Assembly: GCA_031266895.1 (NCBI GenBank)
Contig: JAISAD010000147.1
Coordinates: 1 to 22,983, forward strand
Reading direction: 5' to 3'
Length of the DNA stretch: 22,983 bases
Origin: Bacteroidales bacterium
GTDB lineage: Bacteria > Bacteroidota > Bacteroidia > Bacteroidales > WCHB1-69
Part shown: piece by piece, positions 7,792-15,026 of the stretch
Position numbering within the stretch: the first letter of the stretch is position 1
How the letters are laid out: the number at the start of each line of letters is the position of its first letter
Position numbers and translations under genes: made by a program
Notes under the pieces: model-generated
Seen by the model: only the letters and a program-made list of their open reading frames with translations
The model's database searches: none
Told to the model about the DNA's origin: nothing

Positions 7792-8813
7792 ACGACTATT
7801 TAAATCCATCGCAGTCAAGACTGTCGGCGGCAGAAAAAGAGTTTGAAAAAACAATTAGGCCCTCCGATTTCAGCAACTTTTACGGTCAGGAACAGGTGAT
7901 TTCCAACATAATAGTGTTTGTAGAAGCGGCTAAAGGGCGCAGCGAGGCGTTAGACCACGTGTTGCTGCATGGGCCTCCGGGCCTGGGTAAAACCACACTG
8001 TCGCACATTATCGCCAACGAAATGGGTGTGAGCGTTAAAGTAACTTCGGGACCCGTAATTGACAAGCCTGGCGAATTAGCCGGATTGCTTACCAATCTTG
8101 ACCCTAACGATGTGCTCTTTATTGATGAAATCCACCGCTTGTCGCCGGTAGTAGAGGAGTATCTTTATTCGGCTATGGAAGACTACAAGATAGACATTAT
8201 GATTGATTCCGGTCCTAATGCGCGCAGTGTGCAGATTTCGCTCAATCCCTTTACGCTGGTGGGGGCTACCACGCGATCGGGATTACTTACCGCACCGCTG
8301 CGCTCCCGCTTTGGCATCAATTTGAGGTTGCAATATTATGATGCCGAAACGCTTTCAAAAATCATTAAGCGGGCAGCACTTATCCTCAAAATCGAAATTC
8401 ATGAAAATGCCGCTTTTGAAATAGCCAGACGAAGCAGAGGCACTCCCCGCATTGCCAATTTGCTGTTGCGCCGTGTGCGTGATTTTGCTCAAATAAAGGG
8501 CGATGGCACTATTACCTACGATATTACACAGATAGCATTAGCTGCATTGAATGTGGATAAGCACGGACTGGATGAGATGGATAATAAAATTTTGGCTACT
8601 ATTATTGACAAATTCAAAGGTGGACCAGTGGGTTTGACTACCATTGCTACCGCAGTGAGCGAAGATGCAGGTACTATTGAAGAGGTGTATGAGCCGTTTC
8701 TTATTCAGGAGGGCTATCTGATGCGTACCCCTCGTGGACGCGAAGCCACCACAGCGGCTTACCAGCATCTGGGAAAGTTGAAATTGCCTGATGCTCCCCA
8801 ATTGTTCGATTAA
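7788..8813 (+). CDS. ruvB: Holliday junction branch-migration helicase RuvB
   Basis: The 341 residues match full-length RuvB. Walker A GPPGLGKTT is at 62-70, the Walker B DEIH at 113-116, sensor-1 GATTR at 159-163, the arginine-finger region TAPLRSRFG at 168-176, and a C-terminal winged-helix segment including KFKGGPVGL and a YLMRTPRGREAT motif. With RuvA it forms the hexameric ATP-driven motor that migrates Holliday junctions, then resolved by RuvC; neither partner is in the window. It starts inside the TPR lipoprotein gene's end (ATGA overlap) and is followed by a double terminator before the convergent hmu operon. Confidence 0.99.
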   Translation: MNDYLNPSQSRLSAAEKEFEKTIRPSDFSNFYGQEQVISNIIVFVEAAKGRSEALDHVLLHGPPGLGKTTLSHIIANEMGVSVKVTSGPVIDKPGELAGLLTNLDPNDVLFIDEIHRLSPVVEEYLYSAMEDYKIDIMIDSGPNARSVQISLNPFTLVGATTRSGLLTAPLRSRFGINLRLQYYDAETLSKIIKRAALILKIEIHENAAFEIARRSRGTPRIANLLLRRVRDFAQIKGDGTITYDITQIALAALNVDKHGLDEMDNKILATIIDKFKGGPVGLTTIATAVSEDAGTIEEVYEPFLIQEGYLMRTPRGREATTAAYQHLGKLKLPDAPQLFD

Positions 8814-8868
8814 GCCTCAATTTTGCTTTTATAACTTGTTGTATATCAAATCTGTAATCATACCACCC

Positions 8869-8886
8869 AAAACGTCTAAACGTTTT
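8869..8886. terminator. first hairpin between ruvB and hmuV
   Basis: AAAACGT-CTAA-ACGTTTT is a perfect 7-bp stem with a 4-base loop, 55 bases after the ruvB stop. The A/T ends give a U-run on either strand, but the short GC core makes it weak by itself. Confidence 0.5.
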
Positions 8887-8890
8887 ACTC

Positions 8891-8908
8891 AAAAGGGGTG
8901 CCCCTTTT
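8891..8908. terminator. bidirectional intrinsic terminator between ruvB and hmuV
   Basis: AAAAGGGG and CCCCTTTT form an 18-base perfect palindrome (7-bp stem with loop GTGC when folded), GC-rich at the core with a T-run on both strands. It lies between convergent ruvB and hmuV, where a two-way terminator is expected. Confidence 0.75.
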
Positions 8909-8929
8909 ATTGAAATAGATTTCTACTTT

Positions 8930-9259
8930 CTATTCGGGAATGTAAACTATTTCACCACTTTCCAATTCATAGGCAATGCCTACTCTCTTACTGCGCTGTC
9001 CTGCGGCCTCTTCCTGCCGGTCGCTGGCAGAGTATTGTGTAATCTGTTCCCCTTTTTTGGTAATAATAACCATTTTGTCTGTGCCCGGATTTTTGACAAC
9101 AGTATAATCTTCCTTTGAAAAGACCTCTGTCATGTTAAATTTTGTTACCAGCGCCACCATTAAGGCTACGGCAAAAACCATTGCCACATCAAAAAGATTG
9201 GAAACCAGACCCATTGGGTCGGTGTTATCTTCCTTTTTTATTCTTCGTCTGACAGCCAT
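8930..9259 (-). CDS. hmuV: DUF2149-type membrane protein, HmuV-like
   Basis: The 109-residue protein has one hydrophobic helix at about 17-42 (LVSNLFDVAMVFAVALMVALV) after a basic N-terminus, then a soluble domain ending in GIAYELESGEIVYIPE. The NLFDVAMVFAVALM segment resembles the start of ExbD/TolR-like proteins and matches DUF2149, which occurs with TolQ/ExbB homologues and CobN-like proteins. In the Porphyromonas gingivalis hmuYRSTUV operon the last gene is of this kind. Its ATG lies 22 bases inside hmuU. Probable role: partner of the HmuU channel in using proton-motive force for HmuS-dependent haem handling. That role is inferred from family and order; the symbol rests mainly on gene order. 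Confidence 0.8.
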   Translation of the reverse strand: MAVRRRIKKEDNTDPMGLVSNLFDVAMVFAVALMVALVTKFNMTEVFSKEDYTVVKNPGTDKMVIITKKGEQITQYSASDRQEEAAGQRSKRVGIAYELESGEIVYIPE

Positions 9260-9858
9260 GTTGCTTTGTTTTGAGATTGAGATAACAGGTCGGAAATAAA
9301 ATCAAGATTGGTTAAATCGGTCATAAGCCATCTCTGCTGAGTTTGCACGAGAATAAAACCAACAGCCCCTGCAAAAAGTCCCAACACCGTGGTGGCAAAA
9401 GCTACCTGCATATTGTAGGCCATAGAGCCAATATCTCCGGTAGAAAGCCCCACCAAAGCAGGTCCCATAGGGATTAGCGTACCCATAAGCCCTAAAACAG
9501 GGCCAAACTTGGTCAAGGTTTTTGACTTTCCGATCTCCCTGTCCGATTCGATTTCAAATTCTGCAATTTGTCGCACGCGGTGCGCTTCGCTGGCCTTTTG
9601 ATTAAAAAGCTGCGAGCAGGTTGCTGTAAATTTTGTTGGAGGAACTGTTGATAAAACGGACTTCCATTCTGCTACATTTTCCCTGTTCAGGTCGGGGATT
9701 TTTTTCAAAACGGCAGACTGCTTATTGCGTTGCTGATACTTGTTAAACAATCCGCCCAGCATAAAAACAGACTTGATAAAAAAGAACAGCAAGCCGACAA
9801 TAACAGGAATGAGCAGACCGTTAGAAATCCAAAACATTAAGTTTGATACATATTCCAT
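9238..9858 (-). CDS. hmuU: MotA/TolQ/ExbB proton-channel family protein, HmuU-like
   Basis: Start was set at ATG 9858 (MEYVSNLMFW). The frame extends to a TTG at 9900, but that would overlap hmuT by 35 bases and add an ill-fitting N-terminus. From 9858 the protein has 206 residues: a first helix at about 9-35, a long cytoplasmic stretch, then the TolQ/ExbB signature GPVLGLMGTLIPMGPAL (109-125) and the helix pair around NMQVAFATTVLGLFAGAVGFIL (139-160). Such proteins form the inner-membrane proton channel that energises transport or an associated machine. It sits 7 bases after hmuT and overlaps hmuV, the S-T-U-V order of known hmu operons. The energised partner is presumably HmuS/HmuV, which is inference. 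Confidence 0.85.
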   Translation of the reverse strand: MEYVSNLMFWISNGLLIPVIVGLLFFFIKSVFMLGGLFNKYQQRNKQSAVLKKIPDLNRENVAEWKSVLSTVPPTKFTATCSQLFNQKASEAHRVRQIAEFEIESDREIGKSKTLTKFGPVLGLMGTLIPMGPALVGLSTGDIGSMAYNMQVAFATTVLGLFAGAVGFILVQTQQRWLMTDLTNLDFISDLLSQSQNKATWLSDEE

Positions 9859-9865
9859 AAAATAA

Positions 9866-10549
9866 CTATTTTTTGATATAATGATAAATTTTAGGCGCAA
9901 TAATGCCTGTTAAAAAGAGGCTGATTATAACGATGCCCGAAATGATTAATTCCTGAAAATTGACGCTTTGTGCCTGTGCAAAGATTCTTGCAGTGGGATG
10001 AAAAACCGTACAGCATATAATTAATGCAAACAGTAAAGCCGAAAATACAATAAGCAATTCCATGCGCATGGCTACTGAAGAAAACAGTTGTTTGACAAGA
10101 CAGCTTCCGAGAAAGACAAGCAGAAAAATAAAAATGGAATAGACAACCGTAAGCATAAGAAACGACATGCCGACAAATAAAAATGACAAATTAACCTGCA
10201 AGTAGAAAATGACAGGAAAAATAAGCAATGAGGGAATGTATCCCGTAAATCTCATGCTTTTTTTTACATGCTGCCGATTCTGCCTTGCCAAAACGACTCT
10301 GCAAAAGCCAACGGTCATCAGAATGTCCAAAACAAGCACCAGCGTGATGTTCGACATGTTTTCCTGTTGCATCAGGCTGTTTTCTATATTGATTTTGTTG
10401 GTGTCAATGGCATAAGGATAGGCAAGCCAAACGGTAATCACGCAGAGCAGTCCGAACACAAGCCGCTGCCACATGCGCGGCAACAGGCTGTTCATGGTGA
10501 TGCTTTTGAACAGGCAAAATATTGAAATAAACATCAAAACCGTATCCAC
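9866..10549 (-). CDS. hmuT: polytopic membrane protein, HmuT-like
   Basis: The 227-residue protein carries about six hydrophobic helices (roughly 3-17, 28-46, 66-86, 103-150, 162-182, 197-220) and no catalytic motif I recognise. The frame begins at GTG 10549, 4 bases after the hmuS stop; an in-frame ATG at 10534 (MFISIF) or 10495 (MNSLLP) are alternatives. Its place between a CobN-like gene and a TolQ/ExbB-like gene matches hmuT of Bacteroidota haem operons, a membrane protein of unproven role. It might anchor HmuS or pass haem or porphyrin through the inner membrane. The assignment is from order and membrane character, not from a sequence signature. Confidence 0.72.
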   Translation of the reverse strand: MDTVLMFISIFCLFKSITMNSLLPRMWQRLVFGLLCVITVWLAYPYAIDTNKINIENSLMQQENMSNITLVLVLDILMTVGFCRVVLARQNRQHVKKSMRFTGYIPSLLIFPVIFYLQVNLSFLFVGMSFLMLTVVYSIFIFLLVFLGSCLVKQLFSSVAMRMELLIVFSALLFALIICCTVFHPTARIFAQAQSVNFQELIISGIVIISLFLTGIIAPKIYHYIKK

Positions 10550-10553
10550 GTTT

Positions 10554-13500
10554 TTATTTGCGCTTGCGGATAATAAACAACAAAATCACAATCAGCGCAA
10601 TGATTCCAAAAGCAATCAGTGCCGTACGAAGGGTATTGATTGCTGTTGTTTCCGGCTGTTCGTTCAGGGTTTCCTTTTCCAGCATAATGCCCTTGCCGTC
10701 GGAAGAAACATCGCGTGCCTGCGCAATTTTAGAGGCATAGCTGCGCTGCTGTTCCTGTGGCAGGCGCTGAGTTATCAGGCTTTGCAGTTTCGGATTATTG
10801 CAAACAAATCCGCTACAGCCCGCTTCATACTTTTCTACCAGTTCGGCATGCAAGCCGGCCAAAGCATCAATTTGCTCTGTGGAAGCTTTCCAGTATCCTT
10901 TGCGATAGGTCTCCATCATCACCGCTGTGATTTCCTGCAAGGCTGCAGGGCTTTCGCTTTCAAAAAAACGGCGAATCTGCAAATTATATTTATCTTTTAT
11001 GTACGTATCATATACTTCATTCCAGAGTTCATTATCGATAACATTGGGCTTCATGACATTCCAGCCGTATGTATTTCGGATAACATCAGCAAATCCGCTG
11101 GCCGAGCTTGCGCCCGTCATCTGTTCCTTAATATAGGCAGGATTGAAAATCGTGGTACGGGATTCGACTCCAACGGCGGTTTTCAAATCCTGAATGCGGA
11201 CATGGTAGTGATTGCGCAAATCATTGAAATAGGCTTCCGGATCTTTTCCCGTTACATGGCGTATGGCAAGATTGAGTCCGCCCATAAATTCATACACATG
11301 ATCAAGGCTCAATGCTCCCCACGTATTGCTTTGGCGCGGTTGCACCACTACATCCGCATTTTGCAGGGCCGCTTCAAAAACCCCCTCTTTAAAGTTGCCC
11401 CACTGCTGCTCGCTGCCGTAGGCTGCTCCCATGTTATTAAGATAAGTTTGCGCTATCTCAGCCTCTTTTTCCCATCTGTCGCCACTTTCGACCATAGCCG
11501 TAATTCCGGTTCCGGACATGCCGTTTATGCCTCCGAAAATCCGTATGGTGGACAATTCGCGCGCCTCTTTGGGCGAAAATCCCTTTTGAAGCATCATCCG
11601 TTCCGCATTTTCCTTTCCGAAAGCTACATAATTTTCGCCATTGTCAGATGCACTGGCTGCCAAATCAACGGCCTTTTGCAATAACGAAAGGCGCGATGCC
11701 GCCAAATCGCGAAGCTGTCCCGATGTTTGCACCACAACATCAATGCGGGGACGATTAAGTTCCGATTGAGGAATCAAGCGAATATCAAGCACGCGATTAA
11801 ACTGGTCGCGAATCGGTTCTACCCCCAATAAGTATAAAATCTGAGCCATAGTAGCCCCTTCGCTCTCAATAAAGCTTCCCGACCAGAGCGTAAAGCTTAT
11901 TTTTTGCGGATATTTGCCCTGATGATTTTTGAGATAATCGTCCAGTAATGCCTTCCCCAGGCTTACTCCCTTTTCCCATGCCTGCGGCGTAGGGGTTGCT
12001 TCCGCATTGATGGCATATAAATTTCTTCCGGCAGGAAGCGTGTTGGGCGAGGCAATAAAATCGCCTCCGGGCGTAGGAGATACATATTCTCCATTAAGTG
12101 CGCGCAGCATTGCCCTGATCTCTCCTCCAGGACTTTCCCGCAGGGCAGTCCGATAATGATGCACATTTCTGACGGTAGTTTCTATGGCCAGGATTGCCCG
12201 TGCAAACTCCTGTTCTTCCCTGGGAATTGCACGCTTTTGCTGCTCTTTTGCCATAGCGTCAATCTCTTTATCCTGCGCCTTCTGCTCCTGCTCTTTCCGC
12301 CGGGCTATTCTTTCTTTAACAAAATCGGGCATCTCTCCATTTTTAGGCATCATGCCGGGATGCTTTCCCTTTTGTGCCGTTGCCTGCTCAAACATGGCAG
12401 CCATCATGCGATGCACCGGGGGCTGCATTTGTTCTTCAATCTCCTTAGCTTTAGCCATATCATTTGGAGAAACCCCCAAAGCTGTCAATATATTATTAAC
12501 ATCCGGCAAAGGATTTGCCAGCAGTTTTTTGACTGCATTGCGGGCCGGCGTGTAGTAATGCGCATGAAAGTAAGATTGATTTTCAAGCTGCTTTTGGCTT
12601 ATCCTGCCTTTGAGCTTATCCAGTGCCGCCAGGCTGTAAGCTATGGGGTCGGTACTCATTAATTCGACCGAAGAGCCTATTTTGGCTTCGCTAAACGGAA
12701 CTCCCAAAGTATATATTCCTCCTGATATTTTTTCGTTACAAAGCTCCTCTGCAAAATTGTCTATCCGCATCATCTCCTCCTCGCTGTAAGGCTGAGTCGG
12801 CACACTATCCAACTTCAGGTCGCGGTGCAATCCCATATTGATGACCTGCATTTTTATTTTCAGATTTTGCGCCTTGCTCGGGGTCGATGCTTCCAAATAC
12901 TTACGGATATCCTGCTGTAAATCGGTTACCCTGTCGCGTAAACCCGTTTCCATAAACGGCGGACAGAGATGGGTAACCGTAACGGCATAGCTGCGTCGCT
13001 TGGCAATAATGGCTTCTCCCACATCGGCAATAGTGTAATAGTAAAAATGGGGAATTTCGCCCGTCAGCACATCTGTCCAGTCGGCAGAAGAGAGCGCAAC
13101 CTGCTTGCCGGGAATAAACTCCAGCGATCCATGCGTGCCAAAATGAATCATAGCGTCTGCCTTAAACCTGTTTTGCACCCAAAAGTAGGAGGCAATATAA
13201 TGATGCGGCGGAACAGGATTGTCTCCATGCACGGCAGCAAACGTATTTTCTCCTGTTCCCTGAACAGGCTGAGGCAAAAGCGTGATGTTTCCCAATTCGA
13301 TGCGGGTAACGGCTATAGACTCCTGCCCGTCATGAATGGCGGTAAAATATTTTCCCGGAGCTTTTCCGTGTTTTGCCGCCAATTCGCTGTACTGCTCAGG
13401 GAGAAGGCTGTTTTGTAGCCATAAGTCATACTCCCCGGCCGGTATCAATGCCGGATGGCCGGATTGCAGATAGCGATGAATGTTTCCCTGCGCATAACTG

Positions 13501-14777
13501 TTAAAGACGGCACCCTGCTGCATAATCAGTGCCTCAAACTCTTTTATGCTTGCAGGCAGGTTTTGAACATCATAGCCGCTCTCCCGCAGGCTTTTCAAGA
13601 AATTGTAAAGCGATGGAAGCACATCCAGTCCAAAAGCCGTCATTGCATTATTTCCTGCGCCCTTATAGTAATAGATAGCAACACGCTTATCCTTATTAGC
13701 TTTCTTTTTCAGGGCTAAATAATTTGCCACAATGCCGGAAAACCGCTGCAAACGCTGGGGGACGGCTTTAAAGAAATACAGGCCCTCATTATCGGTTACC
13801 TGCGTAATAAGCGCAAAGGGCAATATTCCTCCATCCAGTTCGGGCATGACAACGCTTTGACTTAAAAAGCCCCCTGTCATCCCCTGTTTGCTATCCATCC
13901 ACTGGTCGTAAGTAACATGCAGAGTCAGCGGGCAAAACATAGGAATGTTGCGCTCCCTGAGCCATTGCACTCCCCTGTCTCCCTGCCCCATCAATAAGCG
14001 TCCATGCGGCAGGTAAACAACAGCATCCGGAGCAATTGCCTCGAGAAATTCCATGCGCCTTAAAACACTCGATATGGGGTAAACATTCAGATGCTGCTTT
14101 TCCAGACTGATAATTAACGAATCCAGATAGTCCTTATTGGCGTCAAAAGGTCCGGTCATCCCGCAGATAATAGCTACCTTGGGAGCATTTTCCTTATAGT
14201 AATGGTTTTGCCTGTAGTAAATTTCAAACTCTTCTACCGAATTATACACTTTCTCCTCTTCCAAATGAAACAGCATATCCGAACTTACCTCAACAGGGTC
14301 GGATACGGGGTGATTAAAGAACCTGCATTTCAACAAATCCTTACGAACATAGTTGAACAGGTTGCGGTAATTTTGAGCGCCTCCATTGCCTGTGTAAGCG
14401 GAGACCTTTTTCTCCTGTGCGGAATCCAATGTAGAAATCTTATTGGCAGGGTCGGTAGCTGCCGCCGTATAGATAAGAGTACCCTTTTCCTGCAATTGCC
14501 TGAGGAGAGCCCGGTGATCATCGGTCATGCGAATTCCCATTCCGAAAATAAAAACAGCGTCATAGTGCTTGAGCCGGTCAAAATCGTCAATGCCAAGCTG
14601 TGCTAACTTGATAAAATCGTTATCATTGGACTTTACCATCTTAGCGTACTGAAAATTGGGAAAGTTTACCATGGCAATTCTTGTCTGACTGGTGCGGATA
14701 AACAAAAATGCCAAAACACCAAGGGCTGTGACAAGACCTGCCAGCAGGCAAATCAGCTTTATCGTTTTGTGCTTCAT
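10554..14777 (-). CDS. hmuS: membrane-anchored CobN-like chelatase/dechelatase, HmuS
   Basis: The 1407-residue protein belongs to the CobN/magnesium-chelatase H-subunit superfamily. Seen in order: an N-terminal membrane helix (7-27), the CobN fold from about 200, the signature HFGTHGSLEFIPGK at 545-558, a charged Met/Glu/Lys-rich insertion at about 775-858, GGINGMSGTGITAMVESGDRW at 1082-1102, an ESRTTIFNPAYI segment at 1205-1216, CSGFVCNNPKL near 1321-1331, and a C-terminal helix (1383-1403) ending in RKRK. Cobaltochelatase CobN works with CobS/CobT in cobalamin synthesis, but none is nearby; two terminal membrane anchors and downstream T-U-V genes instead identify HmuS. In gut and oral Bacteroidota HmuS is linked to haem use and has been proposed or shown to remove iron from haem. 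It heads a tight operon; promoter and a Fur-like site lie upstream. Confidence 0.9.
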   Translation of the reverse strand: MKHKTIKLICLLAGLVTALGVLAFLFIRTSQTRIAMVNFPNFQYAKMVKSNDNDFIKLAQLGIDDFDRLKHYDAVFIFGMGIRMTDDHRALLRQLQEKGTLIYTAAATDPANKISTLDSAQEKKVSAYTGNGGAQNYRNLFNYVRKDLLKCRFFNHPVSDPVEVSSDMLFHLEEEKVYNSVEEFEIYYRQNHYYKENAPKVAIICGMTGPFDANKDYLDSLIISLEKQHLNVYPISSVLRRMEFLEAIAPDAVVYLPHGRLLMGQGDRGVQWLRERNIPMFCPLTLHVTYDQWMDSKQGMTGGFLSQSVVMPELDGGILPFALITQVTDNEGLYFFKAVPQRLQRFSGIVANYLALKKKANKDKRVAIYYYKGAGNNAMTAFGLDVLPSLYNFLKSLRESGYDVQNLPASIKEFEALIMQQGAVFNSYAQGNIHRYLQSGHPALIPAGEYDLWLQNSLLPEQYSELAAKHGKAPGKYFTAIHDGQESIAVTRIELGNITLLPQPVQGTGENTFAAVHGDNPVPPHHYIASYFWVQNRFKADAMIHFGTHGSLEFIPGKQVALSSADWTDVLTGEIPHFYYYTIADVGEAIIAKRRSYAVTVTHLCPPFMETGLRDRVTDLQQDIRKYLEASTPSKAQNLKIKMQVINMGLHRDLKLDSVPTQPYSEEEMMRIDNFAEELCNEKISGGIYTLGVPFSEAKIGSSVELMSTDPIAYSLAALDKLKGRISQKQLENQSYFHAHYYTPARNAVKKLLANPLPDVNNILTALGVSPNDMAKAKEIEEQMQPPVHRMMAAMFEQATAQKGKHPGMMPKNGEMPDFVKERIARRKEQEQKAQDKEIDAMAKEQQKRAIPREEQEFARAILAIETTVRNVHHYRTALRESPGGEIRAMLRALNGEYVSPTPGGDFIASPNTLPAGRNLYAINAEATPTPQAWEKGVSLGKALLDDYLKNHQGKYPQKISFTLWSGSFIESEGATMAQILYLLGVEPIRDQFNRVLDIRLIPQSELNRPRIDVVVQTSGQLRDLAASRLSLLQKAVDLAASASDNGENYVAFGKENAERMMLQKGFSPKEARELSTIRIFGGINGMSGTGITAMVESGDRWEKEAEIAQTYLNNMGAAYGSEQQWGNFKEGVFEAALQNADVVVQPRQSNTWGALSLDHVYEFMGGLNLAIRHVTGKDPEAYFNDLRNHYHVRIQDLKTAVGVESRTTIFNPAYIKEQMTGASSASGFADVIRNTYGWNVMKPNVIDNELWNEVYDTYIKDKYNLQIRRFFESESPAALQEITAVMMETYRKGYWKASTEQIDALAGLHAELVEKYEAGCSGFVCNNPKLQSLITQRLPQEQQRSYASKIAQARDVSSDGKGIMLEKETLNEQPETTAINTLRTALIAFGIIALIVILLFIIRKRK

Positions 14778-14807
14778 TTCTTGATTTTTTATTTAAAAAA
14801 ATGGCTG

Positions 14808-14815
14808 CAAAAATA
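14808..14815 (-). promoter_or_regulatory. -7 box for the hmuSTUV operon
   Basis: On the minus strand TATTTTTG (followed by CAG) matches TAnnTTTG, 30 bases before the hmuS ATG. A TTTG at 14835-14832 lies 16 bases upstream, somewhat close for a -33 element. Confidence 0.5.
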
Positions 14816-14850
14816 GAATAATCACCACCGTCAAAAAATCACCATATTTT

Positions 14851-14873
14851 GGGATAATTATTTTTTTTATCCC
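14851..14873. promoter_or_regulatory. Fur-box-like inverted repeat between hmuS and the porin gene
   Basis: GGGATAA and TTATCCC form perfect 7-bp arms around a 9-base T-rich centre. The inner 19 bases (14853-14871, GATAATTATTTTTTTTATC) agree at 14 of 19 positions with the classical Fur box GATAATGATAATCATTATC. The site is about 36 bases upstream of the hmuS -7 box. Iron control of a haem operon would make sense, but Fur recognition in this lineage is not established from the sequence, and AT-rich DNA raises chance matches. Confidence 0.45.
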
Positions 14874-15026
14874 CAATAGTAGCATTGTTTAAAGATTAAC
14901 ACATTCTATTCCAGCGCTGTTGCTGTCACAATCCAAGTGCGTGCTGCATTTTTTCGAGCACAAGTAAGAAGCGGCATCCAATGCATATCAAAAAAAAATG
15001 TAATTTCGCCTTTATTTTCTTCATGA

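Noticed and set aside
9859..9900. Longer HmuU starting at TTG 9900
   Set aside because: It needs a rare start codon and a 35-base overlap with hmuT, while ATG 9858 gives a normal TolQ/ExbB N-terminus right after the hmuT stop.
10473..11684. 403-codon open frame on the plus strand, antisense to hmuS
   Set aside because: It lies wholly opposite the hmuT/hmuS coding region, shows no domain or signal pattern, has Cys- and Ile-rich low-quality sequence, and is explained by codon bias of the true gene.
10554..14777. Cobaltochelatase CobN for vitamin B12 synthesis
   Set aside because: No cob gene or CobS/CobT-like partner is nearby, the protein has membrane anchors at both ends, and its neighbours match hmuT-U-V.
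14778..15026. Cobalamin riboswitch upstream of the CobN-like gene
   Set aside because: The predicted leader is under 30 bases, and no B12-box-like sequence was seen.
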